DNA from: Azophilus sp965247035
Lineage (GTDB): Bacteria; Pseudomonadota; Gammaproteobacteria; Pseudomonadales; Azotimanducaceae
Direction: 5' to 3'
Assembly: GCA_965247035.1 (NCBI GenBank)
Contig: CBDFGJ010000001.1
Location: forward strand, 868,001-932,000
DNA length: 64,000 nucleotides
Under the pieces are notes generated by a model. It worked only from the letters and a program-made list of their open reading frames with translations. It did no database searches and was not told where the DNA came from. Shown one piece after another: positions 33,892 to 43,172 of the stretch. A program made the position numbers and the translations under genes. The number at the start of each line of letters is the position of its first letter. Within the stretch, counting starts at the first letter, position 1.

Positions 33892-35133
33892 TCAGGCGCG
33901 ATGCACCTGTACCGGCAGCTCGGTGTAGCCCTTCACGAAAGACGACAGCGTACGTACGGGCGCACCCACCACTTCCACCAAGCGAAAGCGCTTGCTGATC
34001 TCCTCCCACAGGATGCGCAACTGCATCTCCGCCAGCCGGTTACCCATGCAGCGGTGGATGCCAAAACCAAATGACAGGTGGCGGCGGGCGTTTTTGCGGT
34101 CGATGATGAAGCGGTTGGGATCCTCAATGGCCTCCTCATCCCGGTTGCCCGAGACGTACCACATCGCCACCTTGTCGCCGGCCCTAATTTCCTTGCCGCG
34201 CAATTGCGTATCCGCCGCCGCGGTACGGCGCATGTAAGCCAAGGGCGTCTGCCAGCGGATGATTTCCGAAGCCATGTTGGGGATGAGCCCGGGATTTTGC
34301 CGCAGCTTTTGGTATTCATCCGGGTACAGGTTGAGGGCCAGCACACCGCCGGAAATGGAGTTGCGCGTGGTGTCGTTGCCGCCAACGATCAGCAAGATCA
34401 GGTTGCCAAGAAACTCCATCGGCGCCATTTCCCGCGTGTTCTCCCCGTGGGCGAGCATGGAGACGAGATCATGGCCCGGTGGGCGGTCAGCCCGTTCCCG
34501 CCAAAGCCGGCTGAAGTAGTCCAGACACTCCATCAATTCCTCCCGCCGCTGATCGAACGACTCGATCACGCCCGTGCCCGGCTCCGCCGTGGCCACGTCC
34601 GACCAGCGCGTGAGCTTGCGTCGGTCCGCAAAGGGAAAGTCGAACAGGGTCGCCAGCATTTGCGTAGTGAGTTCAATGGACACTAGGTCCACCCAGTTGA
34701 AGGTCTCCTTTTCCGGCAGCCCATCAAGAATGTGCGCGGCGCGCTCGCGGATGGCGCCTTCCATGGCCTTGAGGTTGCGCGGCTCCACCACCGGCTGAAC
34801 GGTGGCCCGCTGCACGTCATGCTTGGGCGGGTTCATGGCGATGAACATGGGCGTTTGCAGCACTTTCTCTTCCGGCACCGAGATGGGCGGACCCAACGTG
34901 ATGCCCTCAGCGGAGGAGAAAACTTGATGGTTGCGGTCAACCTGCATGATGTCGTCGAACTTGGTGACCGACCAATAAGGCCCGAACTTGCTCTCCGCGC
35001 AGTAATGCACCGGGTCCTCCTCGCGCAAGCGCTTGAAGTATTCCCAATGGGCGTCCTGCTGAAAGAGTTCGGGGGTAGAGGGGTCAAAGTCCTCAATCGA
35101 TATGTCGTAGGGGTTTGGAATATTCATCGCCAT
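33892..35133 (-). CDS. Cytochrome P450, CYP153-like
   Basis: The protein of about 413 residues has the haem thiolate motif FGFGIHRCMG, an I-helix LLIVGGNDTTRN, and ExxR in SEIIRWQ. Long stretches such as YFKRLREEDPVHYC, FGPYWSVTK, MFIAMNPPKHDVQR and LATLFDFPFADR match my memory of CYP153A alkane or fatty-acid omega-hydroxylases. These need a ferredoxin and reductase, neither of which is nearby. The start is uncertain: ATG at 35133 (MAMNIP) or 35127; the frame is open to 35190. It is divergent from the SDR gene. Confidence 0.92.
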   Translation of the reverse strand: MAMNIPNPYDISIEDFDPSTPELFQQDAHWEYFKRLREEDPVHYCAESKFGPYWSVTKFDDIMQVDRNHQVFSSAEGITLGPPISVPEEKVLQTPMFIAMNPPKHDVQRATVQPVVEPRNLKAMEGAIRERAAHILDGLPEKETFNWVDLVSIELTTQMLATLFDFPFADRRKLTRWSDVATAEPGTGVIESFDQRREELMECLDYFSRLWRERADRPPGHDLVSMLAHGENTREMAPMEFLGNLILLIVGGNDTTRNSISGGVLALNLYPDEYQKLRQNPGLIPNMASEIIRWQTPLAYMRRTAAADTQLRGKEIRAGDKVAMWYVSGNRDEEAIEDPNRFIIDRKNARRHLSFGFGIHRCMGNRLAEMQLRILWEEISKRFRLVEVVGAPVRTLSSFVKGYTELPVQVHRA

Positions 35134-35291
35134 AGAATACGATGGAACCGAATTGTATGCCAGTACCAATGCCATGCTACCCAGGGCCACCCTGTAGTTG
35201 CGCTTGGCCTTGGGGCCCCAACAACAGGTTATTGGGCGGCACCGGGCGCATTTGTTAACCTTTCCCCAATTAATGCAAGCAGCAACTGCGC

Positions 35292-36062
35292 ATGAGCCTG
35301 TTCGACCTCACAGCAAAGCACATCGTCATCACTGGCGCATCCTCCGGTTTCGGCCGTCATTTCGCCGGCGTGCTGGCCGATGCCGGTGCATGGGTGAGCT
35401 TGGGCGCCCGCAGGGTGGACCGCATTCGCGACCGAGTAAAGGATATTCAGGACCAGGGCGGCGCAGCCTTCGGCGCACATCTTGACGTCACTGATGCAGC
35501 CACCATCAAGGATTTTCTTGACGCGGCGGAAGATGTCTTCGGCCCCATCGACACCCTCATCAACAACGCCGGCGTCGAATCCGGCGCCAAAACCTACGAG
35601 GCCATTGATGAAGCGGACTGGGACCATGTGCTGAACACCAATCTAAAAGGCACCTGGCTGGCCGCCAAGCTCTACACCGAAAAGGTGCGGGCCAGTGGCC
35701 AAGCCGGGGGCAACATCATCAACATCTCGTCCATTACTGACCGGCGCGCCATAAAGGGACAGTTTCCCTACGCCGTCTCCAAGGGCGGGCTGACGCGCAT
35801 GACCGAGGTGATGGCGCTGGAGGCGGCCAAGCATAAAATCCGCGTGAACGCCTTAGCGCCCGGCTACATCCTGACCGACGTGAGCCGCCTGCTGCTTGAA
35901 AGCGCCAGCTCGGCGGAGTTCGTAAAGGGCGTTCCCATGCGCCGCTACGGAGAATTCAAAGACTTGGACGGTCCGCTGCTGCTGCTCGCATCCGATGCGT
36001 CCTCCTACATGACCGGAAGCACTGTTGTGGTCGATGGCGGCCACGTCTGCGCGTCCCTATGA
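35292..36062 (+). CDS. SDR-family NAD(P)-dependent oxidoreductase
   Basis: The 256-residue protein is a classical short-chain dehydrogenase: TGASSGFG cofactor loop, NNAGV, catalytic Ser in INISSIT and the YAVSK pair, and a C-terminal TGSTVVVDGGH. It reduces a ketone or oxidises an alcohol, possibly on lipid substrates given the P450 next to it. It resembles 3-oxoacyl-ACP reductase-like SDRs. The acetoacetyl-CoA synthetase relic follows within 14 bp. Confidence 0.92.
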   Translation: MSLFDLTAKHIVITGASSGFGRHFAGVLADAGAWVSLGARRVDRIRDRVKDIQDQGGAAFGAHLDVTDAATIKDFLDAAEDVFGPIDTLINNAGVESGAKTYEAIDEADWDHVLNTNLKGTWLAAKLYTEKVRASGQAGGNIINISSITDRRAIKGQFPYAVSKGGLTRMTEVMALEAAKHKIRVNALAPGYILTDVSRLLLESASSAEFVKGVPMRRYGEFKDLDGPLLLLASDASSYMTGSTVVVDGGHVCASL

Positions 36063-36075
36063 ACGCCCCAAACAG

Positions 36076-36267
36076 ATGACCGAACCGTTGTGGCGGCCCA
36101 GCCCGAGCGCTGTGCGGCAGTCGGCGATGGCCCAATTCACGGAGTATGTAGCAGCGGCGGCCAGCAAGCATTTTCCCACCTACGACGCCCTGCACCAGTG
36201 GTCTATTTCGGAGCCTGGGGTCTTGGGTGAGAGGCGCCACGAAGGCCCGCCGAACCAAGCCATTTAA
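36076..36267 (+). pseudogene. N-terminal relic of acetoacetyl-CoA synthetase
   Basis: The frame from ATG 36076 begins MTEPLWRPSP, then AMAQFTEYV and YDALHQWSISEPG, which is the distinctive N-terminus of acetoacetate-CoA ligase (about 650 residues when complete). Similarity ends after some 50 residues and the frame closes at 36267. None of the AMP-binding motifs is present. It is a truncated gene; the intact version would activate acetoacetate and fits the lipid-related neighbours. Confidence 0.7.
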
Positions 36268-36382
36268 CCAACTTAGCATTCAGCACGGCCTTTAGGGTGC
36301 TCGGACGCATCTCAGAAGACCATCCACTCGGTAGCATGATGACGGCCCGGGGAGCTCCCGAGAAAAAAGTGCGAAAGAACAT

Positions 36383-36514
36383 CTACACCACCTTGGTCAG
36401 CGGCACCTCTCGCTTGTAGAAAGCTCCACTCATCCCCAATTGGAACTTTGGGTAATTGACTGCTTTGTTGAAATCATCAACCCAACCGCCCCAGCCGTAT
36501 AGGAACCGAGTTTG
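36383..36514 (-). pseudogene. Unidentified protein-like remnant
   Basis: A 43-codon minus-strand frame between two stops has no ATG but reads like real protein: RFLYGWGGWVDDFNKAV, then FQLGMSGAFYKREVPLTKVV. I do not recognise the family. Its composition and lack of a start suggest the tail of a deleted gene between the acetoacetyl-CoA synthetase relic and ggt. It could also be chance. Confidence 0.25.
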
Positions 36515-36527
36515 CTAGGATGGCGGC

Positions 36528-38093
36528 GTGATTAGTTTCGACCAGCCCTATCCCTCTGCTCGCTCCCCGGTGTGCGCGGCCAACCTAGTTGCCACTTCCC
36601 AGCCGTTGGCGGTGCAGGCGGGGCTGAACGCCTTGCGCGATGGCGGCAATGCGGTAGACGCCGCCTTGGCCAGCGCCATCACGCTTACGGTCGTGGAGCC
36701 CACCAACAACGGCGTTGGCGGCGACGCCTTCGCCCAAGTCTGGGACGGTGCCCAACTCTTTGGCCTGAACGCCTCCGGTCGATCCCCTGCACTCTGGTCA
36801 CCGGAGCGGTTTGCGGGCAGAAAAACCATGCCTTGGACCGGCTGGGATGCGGTCACCGTACCCGGCGCGGTTAGCGCTTGGACAGCCCTTTCAAAACGAT
36901 TTGGGCGCTTGCCCTTCCAGCGGCTTTTCAGCGCCGCCATCAACTATGCCGACCAAGGCTTTCTGGTGGGGCCGAAAACGGCCTACTATTGGAGCCTCGC
37001 CGCAAAAAGCCTAGGGGGATTTTCCGCCTTCGCCGCCCACTTTCTGCCAGCGCCGCCGCCTGGAGAACGCTTCCGACGTCCTGAATTAGCCCAAACCCTC
37101 ACCAGCATCGCCGAAACGGAAGGAGAATCCTTCTATCGGGGTGCAATCGCCGAGCGCATGGAGGCGGCGGCGCTGAACGCTGCCGGCGCCTTGCGCAAGG
37201 CGGATTTGGCAAACCATCAAGCGGAGTGGGTGCAGCCGATCGGCAGCCGCTACCAAGGCGCAACCCTGTATGAACTGCCCCCCAACGGACAGGGCCTTGC
37301 CGCCCAAATCGCTCTTGGCATCCTGGAACATAGGGAGGCCACGCCCTTGGATTCCGCCGCCGGCGTCCATCTGGAGATCGAGGCGATGAAGATCGCCATG
37401 CGGGCCGCTTTCGACCATATCGCGGACCCCGAAGCCATGCGCCTGCGGCCGGCTGAATTGCTTGACCAAAGGTCCCTGTGCCAAGCGGCGGCAGGCATCA
37501 CCAACCAAGCCAGCCACCTGCCCCCGGTACGCTTGCCGACCAGCCGTGACACGGTTTACCTCGCCGCCGCCGACGCTTCCGGCATGATGGTTTCGCTGAT
37601 CCAATCCAATTACTTGGGCTTCGGCTCCGGCATCGTCATTCCCGGCACCGGCATCGCCATGCAAAACCGGGGCGCGGGATTCAGCCTTGAACAGGGCCAT
37701 CCCAATCAGGTCGGCCCGGAAAAGCGGCCCTACCATACGATTATTCCAGGTTTCGTCACCAAAGCCGGGGTGCCATGCCTCAGCTTTGGCGTGATGGGCG
37801 GGCACATGCAGCCGCAAGGGCATGTGCAAATGGTGCGGCGCATATTTGACCATGGGCAGAACCCGCAAGCAGCCAGCGACGCCCCTCGCTGGCATGTCTA
37901 CCCGGACTTCAGCGTTGGCCTCGAACCCGGCTTCGACCCGGCCGTGGCCAAGAAGCTGGCGGCGCGAGGCCACAATGTGCGTTTTGATGAACGCGAATAC
38001 ATTTTTGGCGGCGCTCAGTTGATCCTGAAAACCGACGATGGCTACATCGGCGGTTCAGACCACCGCAAGGAAGGGCTGGCGGCGGGGTTCTGA
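36528..38093 (+). CDS. ggt: Gamma-glutamyltransferase family protein
   Basis: The 521-residue Ntn-hydrolase has the GGT start ANLVATSQPLAVQAG, GGNAVDAALA, NNGVGGDAFAQVWD, and the autocleavage site before the nucleophilic Thr in SRDTVYLAAAD. Downstream SNYLGFGSG and GAGFSLEQGHPN fit the GGT/cephalosporin-acylase-like branch. It probably processes glutathione or another gamma-glutamyl compound. No signal peptide is seen, unlike periplasmic E. coli Ggt. The start is GTG. Confidence 0.9.
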   Translation: MISFDQPYPSARSPVCAANLVATSQPLAVQAGLNALRDGGNAVDAALASAITLTVVEPTNNGVGGDAFAQVWDGAQLFGLNASGRSPALWSPERFAGRKTMPWTGWDAVTVPGAVSAWTALSKRFGRLPFQRLFSAAINYADQGFLVGPKTAYYWSLAAKSLGGFSAFAAHFLPAPPPGERFRRPELAQTLTSIAETEGESFYRGAIAERMEAAALNAAGALRKADLANHQAEWVQPIGSRYQGATLYELPPNGQGLAAQIALGILEHREATPLDSAAGVHLEIEAMKIAMRAAFDHIADPEAMRLRPAELLDQRSLCQAAAGITNQASHLPPVRLPTSRDTVYLAAADASGMMVSLIQSNYLGFGSGIVIPGTGIAMQNRGAGFSLEQGHPNQVGPEKRPYHTIIPGFVTKAGVPCLSFGVMGGHMQPQGHVQMVRRIFDHGQNPQAASDAPRWHVYPDFSVGLEPGFDPAVAKKLAARGHNVRFDEREYIFGGAQLILKTDDGYIGGSDHRKEGLAAGF

Positions 38094-38124
38094 CCCAGCA
38101 GAAGCCCAATGGGAGAGAGGGTAG

Positions 38125-38772
38125 ATGAACTTGGTGCAAGCAGTCATCTGGGATTTCGGCGGCGTGTTGACCAGCTCGCCATTCGAAGCCTTCAACCGCT
38201 ATGAGAAGTCCCACAACCTGCCGCGGAATTTCATCCGCGGCATCAATGCAACCAATCCCAAGGCCAACGCTTGGGCGCAATTCGAATCCGCCCAGATCTC
38301 CTTGGACGAGTTCGATCAGCTATTTGAAGCGGAGTCCCGAGCCAGAGGCTTCCCCGTGTCGGGCCGGTCAGTGATCGAATTGCTAAGCGGGAAGATTCGG
38401 CCTCGAATGGTGGCGGCCCTGCAAAAGTGCAGCGAGCGCTTCAAGACAGCCTGCATCACCAACAACGTCAAGTCGGGCTTCGGCCCGGCTATGGCCAGTT
38501 CGGGCGCCAAACGCCAACAAACCGAGGCCGTCATGGCTCTGTTCGACTTGGTTGTGGAATCCAGCATCGAGGGCATTCGCAAGCCCAACCCCGCCATCTA
38601 CCAGCTCACCTGCGAGCGCTTGGGGACGCCGCCGGCCGCCTGCGTGTTTTTGGATGATCTTGGCATCAACCTGAAGCCAGCACGGGCCTTGGGCATGACG
38701 ACCATCAAGGTGCTGTCAGAGGATCAAGCCCTCGGTGAACTGCAAGAGGCCACCGGAATGGAATTGCTCTAA
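38125..38772 (+). CDS. HAD-IA family hydrolase
   Basis: The 215-residue protein has the HAD motif I segment IWDFGGVLTSSPFEA, ACITNN (motif II), KPNPAIYQLTCERL (motif III Lys) and CVFLDDLGINLKPA (motif IV). The second Asp of motif I is replaced by Gly, as in the group related to the N-terminal domain of soluble epoxide hydrolase. It is probably a phosphatase. It follows ggt by 31 bp with GAGAGGG as ribosome binding site. Confidence 0.88.
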   Translation: MNLVQAVIWDFGGVLTSSPFEAFNRYEKSHNLPRNFIRGINATNPKANAWAQFESAQISLDEFDQLFEAESRARGFPVSGRSVIELLSGKIRPRMVAALQKCSERFKTACITNNVKSGFGPAMASSGAKRQQTEAVMALFDLVVESSIEGIRKPNPAIYQLTCERLGTPPAACVFLDDLGINLKPARALGMTTIKVLSEDQALGELQEATGMELL

Positions 38773-38854
38773 CAGCCAATGGGAACAGGTCCGATCAGGC
38801 GCGACCCATCGTCCTGGTTCGACCCGCAACCGGCAACGGCGGGCGGAAGCGGCA

Positions 38855-39097
38855 TCAGCCGCCTTCTATGCGCGACATGAAGAACACTTCGCTGTTGGCG
38901 CTGATCGGCTCCAGGAAGGCATCCTGATAGATCTGCCCATCTATGGCCACGGCCGACTTGCCAAGGGGTTCACGGATGCCGGGCCAGCGCTCGTTCAGCG
39001 CCAGCAGCAGATCGCGATAATTGCCCACCATCAACTCAATCTCCCGCTGCCCGCCCGTATGCTGGAGCAAGTGATCGGGAAACACCACTGTGGCCAT
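38855..39097 (-). CDS. MoaD/ThiS-family ubiquitin-like protein
   Basis: The 80-residue protein has the beta-grasp pattern of MoaD/ThiS and ends in the essential Gly-Gly (SRIEGG), which is adenylated and thiocarboxylated in sulfur transfer. The start ATG 39097 has GGAGGG just upstream; the frame is open 14 codons earlier. It lies downstream of the molybdenum hydroxylase large subunit on the same strand, so it may supply sulfur for that enzyme's cofactor, though no MoaE or MoeB is nearby. Confidence 0.8.
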   Translation of the reverse strand: MATVVFPDHLLQHTGGQREIELMVGNYRDLLLALNERWPGIREPLGKSAVAIDGQIYQDAFLEPISANSEVFFMSRIEGG

Positions 39098-39311
39098 GAT
39101 CCCTCCAAAGAAACGGCGCAACGCCTGCCGACAAACCACCCAGCGACTCTACCGAGGCGATGCCTGTATATGGAACCCCCTCTACGAATGGGGCCTGATC
39201 AGGCGGGTTTCGACTGGGCGCTCTACTTCAGACCCGACCGCTCGCATTGGGCCGCCGCCAAACCCGTTCTATTGCTTGCGCGACAGCGGGTGGCTTGCCG
39301 CCGTGGCGGCT

Positions 39312-41579
39312 TCAACCGGCACCCGCCTCGTTCAAAGCCGCCAGTATCCGCGGCGGCGACATGGGTAGATCGTTGATGCGAACTCCGATGGCGTCTCGAA
39401 CCGCGTTGGCCGCCGCCGCCAAGGGGGCGACTATGGGAGTCTCGCCGACACCACGCACTCCGTAGGGGTGGCTCGGGTTAGGCACCTCAACGATTTCCGT
39501 ATCGATCATGGGCAAATCCGAGGCGACCGGCATCCGATAGTCCAGAAAGCTGGCATTCTCCATCACGCCATCCTGATTGAAGATGTACTCCTCGTTCAGC
39601 GCCCAGCCGAGACCCTGAGCGGCTCCGCCCTGCATCTGCCCCTCTACGTAGGCCGGATGAATGGCCTTGCCCGCATCCTGCACCCCGGTAAAGGAAAGGA
39701 TTTCCACCGCGCCTGTTTCCCGGTCCACCTTCAAATCAGTGAAGTTGATGGAGAAACTGGCTCCGGCACCTTGGGCGTTGAGTGAGGCGCGGCCAAGAAG
39801 CGGGCCACCCGTCTTCGGCGCCCCTCTGGCCAAATCCGCCAAGCTCAACGGGTTGACGTCCGCATTGACACCCGGGGCCGGCACGGCTTGGCCATCCTGC
39901 CAATCCACCTGCTCCTCATCCATGCCCCAGGTTGCGGCGGCGCGGGACTTGCATTGGGCGATGATGTCTTCGCAGGCCCGAACCACGGCCATGCCCGTGG
40001 CGAAAGTCGTGCGGCTACCGCCGGTCACGTTGCAGAAACCTGTGCTCTCCGTATCGCCGATATAGGTTTTCACCTGTTCGTAGGGCACGCCCAGGGTTTC
40101 AGCAGTCATCAGGCACATGGAGGCGCGGGAGCCGCCAATGTCCGGGCTGCCCTCCATGACGATGACGGAGCCATCCTCATTGATGCGAACCTCAGCGCTT
40201 GACTGCAAGCCCACATTGAACCAGAAGCCGGCGGCGACGCCGCGACCAGCTCCCTGAGCTAAGGGCGCGGTGTAATTCGGGTGCTTCTTGGCTGCTTCAA
40301 TACAGGCTTTGAAGCCGATCGGGGGGAACTTCGGACCATAGGGCGCCTGCGTACCCTCGTCGGCTGCGTTGACCATGCGCAAATCCAGCGGGTCCATGCC
40401 AATTTCCCGAGCGATGTCGTCAAGCGCCACCTCCATGGCGTGCATGGACTGCGGTGCGCCGGGGGCGCGATAGGCGGCCACCTTGGGCTTGTTCACCAAC
40501 ACGTCGTGGCCCTCAATCAAGAAGTTCTCTATTTCGTAGGGCGCAAATATGGACATGGCGCCGGGACCGACCGGCGCACCGGCGAAGGCTCCCGCTTCGT
40601 AGGCCAGCCAAGCCTTGGCGGCGGTGATCTTGCCATCCTGCCTCGCCCCCACCTTAACCCGGCAGACCGTACCGGAAGTGGGACCGGTGGCACGGAACAC
40701 TTCCTCCCGCGTCATCACCATCTTGACCGGGCGGCCCGCCTGCTTGGACAGCATGATAGCCACAGGTTCGAGGTAAACCACGGTCTTGCCGCCGAAGCCG
40801 CCGCCAATTTCGGAAGCGATGAACTTAAGATCGCTGACCGGCCACTTGAGGATCTTCGAGGTTAGCATACGGAAGTCAAAATGGCCTTGGGTGCAGCACC
40901 AGACCGTCGCTTTGCCCTCCTCGTTCACCGTGGCGGTGCAGGCGTGGGGTTCGATGTAGCCCTGATGCGCCATGGGAATGCGGTACTCCCCCTCGACAAC
41001 TACCTCTGCTGCGGCAAAGCCGGTCTCCAAGTCGCCCCGCGCCAACCGCATCACCGAGGCGATATTGCTGGGCTTTTCCGGCTTTTCTGGCAGATTCTGG
41101 GTGAAGCAGTTTTCGTTGAGCAGAGGGGCATCCGGCGCCATTGCCTCCAGCACGTCGAGCACCGGCGGCAGAACTTCATAGTCCACTTCAATGGCGTCAA
41201 GGGCCTGTTCGGCAATCTCCAAGGAGCTAGCGGCCACCGCCGCCACCGCATGTCCGTGGTAGAGCGCCTTGTCCCGAGCCATGATGTTGTAGGCCACGTC
41301 GGCCACGTCACCGCCAGCTTCGCCGGCAACCTCGCCGCTAGCCACATGGGGAAAGTCAGCCCCTGAAACCGCGGCGTAAACGCCTTCCATGGCCAGCGCC
41401 TTTGACAGGTCCAGCCGCTTGATGCGGGCGTGGGCATGCGGACTGCGCAAAACCTTGCCATGCAGCATGTTCGGCAGGTTTTGATCGGCGCCGAACTGCG
41501 CCCTACCGGTTACCTTGTCCACCCCATCCGGACGCACCGGACTGGTTCCCACATATTGATAATCCATAGCTTCAGCCAT
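39312..41579 (-). CDS. Molybdenum hydroxylase large (molybdopterin-binding) subunit
   Basis: The 755-residue protein belongs to the xanthine dehydrogenase/CoxL family. It has GGGFGGKT, AYRAPGAPQ at the Mo active site, and the base-catalyst Glu in RGVGETPIV near the C-terminus. It lacks the VAYRCSFR of true CO dehydrogenase, so it probably hydroxylates an aldehyde, aromatic acid or N-heterocycle. AGGAGG precedes the ATG. It follows the iron-sulfur gene after 213 bp. Confidence 0.92.
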   Translation of the reverse strand: MAEAMDYQYVGTSPVRPDGVDKVTGRAQFGADQNLPNMLHGKVLRSPHAHARIKRLDLSKALAMEGVYAAVSGADFPHVASGEVAGEAGGDVADVAYNIMARDKALYHGHAVAAVAASSLEIAEQALDAIEVDYEVLPPVLDVLEAMAPDAPLLNENCFTQNLPEKPEKPSNIASVMRLARGDLETGFAAAEVVVEGEYRIPMAHQGYIEPHACTATVNEEGKATVWCCTQGHFDFRMLTSKILKWPVSDLKFIASEIGGGFGGKTVVYLEPVAIMLSKQAGRPVKMVMTREEVFRATGPTSGTVCRVKVGARQDGKITAAKAWLAYEAGAFAGAPVGPGAMSIFAPYEIENFLIEGHDVLVNKPKVAAYRAPGAPQSMHAMEVALDDIAREIGMDPLDLRMVNAADEGTQAPYGPKFPPIGFKACIEAAKKHPNYTAPLAQGAGRGVAAGFWFNVGLQSSAEVRINEDGSVIVMEGSPDIGGSRASMCLMTAETLGVPYEQVKTYIGDTESTGFCNVTGGSRTTFATGMAVVRACEDIIAQCKSRAAATWGMDEEQVDWQDGQAVPAPGVNADVNPLSLADLARGAPKTGGPLLGRASLNAQGAGASFSINFTDLKVDRETGAVEILSFTGVQDAGKAIHPAYVEGQMQGGAAQGLGWALNEEYIFNQDGVMENASFLDYRMPVASDLPMIDTEIVEVPNPSHPYGVRGVGETPIVAPLAAAANAVRDAIGVRINDLPMSPPRILAALNEAGAG

Positions 41580-41792
41580 TTAAAACCTCCTGTAAGGCGT
41601 TTTGATTTCGAGTCGAGCCAAGCCTTTTGGCACGATCAGACATGGCCGGAAAACGGCTCGAAGCCAGTCGTCAAAGCGCATGACTGACTTCAATAGTCTT
41701 GTCTCCACAGTCAATCAGGACCATCCTCGGTTGCGTGCGCACCCCGCCGCTGCTGACTTTACGTAGGGGTTTGCATGGTTGCGCATCGCCGA

Positions 41793-42278
41793 TCAACCCT
41801 CACCCGCCACCGCCATTTGCTTAGCGGCGTCTTGAACCGCACGAACGATTTTGTCGTACCCGGTGCAGCGGCAGAGATTGCCGGCCAGCCAATAGCGGAT
41901 GGTGGTCTCGTCCGGGTCTGGGTTTCGGTCCAAGAGCGCCTTGGCGGCAACGATGAACCCTGGTGTGCAGATACCGCATTGCAGCGCCGCATGTTCAAGA
42001 AACTTCTCCTGCAAGGGATGCAGGCCATCGGCGTCAGCGATGCCCTCAATGGTGGTCATCTGCTGCCCCTGTGCTTCGGCGGCGAACATGAGGCAGGAAC
42101 ACACTAGGCAGTCGTTGAAAATGATCGAGCAAGCGCCGCAATCGCCTGTGCCGCAGCCCTCCTTGACCCCCTGCAGGCACACCTCATCGCGCAGCGCCTC
42201 CAAAAGGGACTGCCGAGGGGAGCAAAGAAAGTCGATTTTCTCGCCGTTGATGGTGGTTTGAACGTGTATTTTGCTCAT
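41793..42278 (-). CDS. Molybdenum hydroxylase small subunit, 2x[2Fe-2S]
   Basis: The 161-residue protein has the plant-type [2Fe-2S] motif GCGTGDCGAC with a distal Cys in FNDCLVCSC, and the alpha-helical cluster motif CGICTPGF plus LCRCTGY. It carries electrons from the Mo centre to FAD. It starts 12 bp after the FAD-subunit stop. Confidence 0.95.
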   Translation of the reverse strand: MSKIHVQTTINGEKIDFLCSPRQSLLEALRDEVCLQGVKEGCGTGDCGACSIIFNDCLVCSCLMFAAEAQGQQMTTIEGIADADGLHPLQEKFLEHAALQCGICTPGFIVAAKALLDRNPDPDETTIRYWLAGNLCRCTGYDKIVRAVQDAAKQMAVAGEG

Positions 42279-42290
42279 TGATGCCGCTCC

Positions 42291-43172
42291 TTAAGATGCT
42301 GTTCGTGCCCGGTCCCGAGCGATGGCACCGGCGCGCCGACAAAGCACTGCCACCACTTGGCGTCGATACGCCTTGGTGCCTCTTTTATCCGAAATGGGAG
42401 ATGATGCCGCCGTGCAAGCCGCGCCAGCCGCCGCCAAGGCCGCGTCATCGACCTTGCTGCCAATAAGAGCGGTAGCGGCGGCGTCCACCCTAAGCGGTGT
42501 CGGTGCCACGGCACCAATGCTCACCCGAGCATCCGTGCAAACTCCTGCTTCATCAAGCGTGACACTGACGCCAGCACCCACCACGGCAATATCCATTTCC
42601 GTGCGCGGAATGAAGCGCAGGTAGGCATCCCCCGTGCCGGGGGCCGGACGAGGGAATTTCAGCCCTAACAGAAATTCATCCACTGCCAGCGCATTGACGC
42701 CGACCCCGGTGCAAAACCCATCCACCGGCGTTTCCCGCACACCGCCACCGCTGGCGATGACGCAAACTCCCCTATTGGCGATCATGGCTGGAATGGTGTC
42801 AGCCGCCGGCGAGGCGTTACAGAGATTGCCGCCTAGGGTGGCGCGGCCTTGAATTTGGGTGGAGCCGATCAGGTCAGCGGCCTCGATCAGGCCAGGAAAA
42901 AGCCTTTTCAACCCTTCATTTTCGTTCAGCACCGCGCTGGGGATGGCGGCGCCGATGTAAATCTCATCGCCATCGAGGTCCAAGCGATTGACCTCATCGA
43001 TCTTCTTGATGTCGACGATGGTGCGGGCGGCCTTGTCCGGCCCTCGCATCTGCACGAGCAGGTCCGTTCCGCCAGCTAGCAACTGCGCACGTTCCCCATT
43101 GTGCGCGTGTTCCCGCAAAACGCCGAGCACATCGGCAATGCTTGACGGGGCGGTATAGGCAAATTGCGCCAT
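42291..43172 (-). CDS. Molybdenum hydroxylase medium (FAD-binding) subunit
   Basis: The 293-residue protein has the FAD motifs LLAGGTDLLVQMR and ATLGGNLCNASPAADT of the CoxM/XdhB family, then the C-terminal CO_deh_flav_C domain. The ATG at 43172 is preceded by AAGGAGG; the frame is open 82 codons further but that part is not similar. It heads the operon order medium-small-large, followed by the MoaD/ThiS-like gene. Confidence 0.93.
   Translation of the reverse strand: MAQFAYTAPSSIADVLGVLREHAHNGERAQLLAGGTDLLVQMRGPDKAARTIVDIKKIDEVNRLDLDGDEIYIGAAIPSAVLNENEGLKRLFPGLIEAADLIGSTQIQGRATLGGNLCNASPAADTIPAMIANRGVCVIASGGGVRETPVDGFCTGVGVNALAVDEFLLGLKFPRPAPGTGDAYLRFIPRTEMDIAVVGAGVSVTLDEAGVCTDARVSIGAVAPTPLRVDAAATALIGSKVDDAALAAAGAACTAASSPISDKRGTKAYRRQVVAVLCRRAGAIARDRARTAS

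Noticed and set aside
36340..36370. GGGAGCTCCC palindrome followed by an A-run as a rho-independent terminator
   Set aside because: A T-run would be needed after the hairpin; on the plus strand it is followed by A, and on the minus strand the T-run precedes the stem.
40281..41366. Plus-strand open frames of 160-195 codons opposite the molybdenum hydroxylase large subunit
   Set aside because: Antisense shadows of a gene with clear catalytic motifs.
39312..41579. Aerobic CO dehydrogenase (coxL)
   Set aside because: The large subunit has AYRAPGAPQ instead of the form I VAYRCSFR active-site motif, so only the broad molybdenum hydroxylase family is supported.
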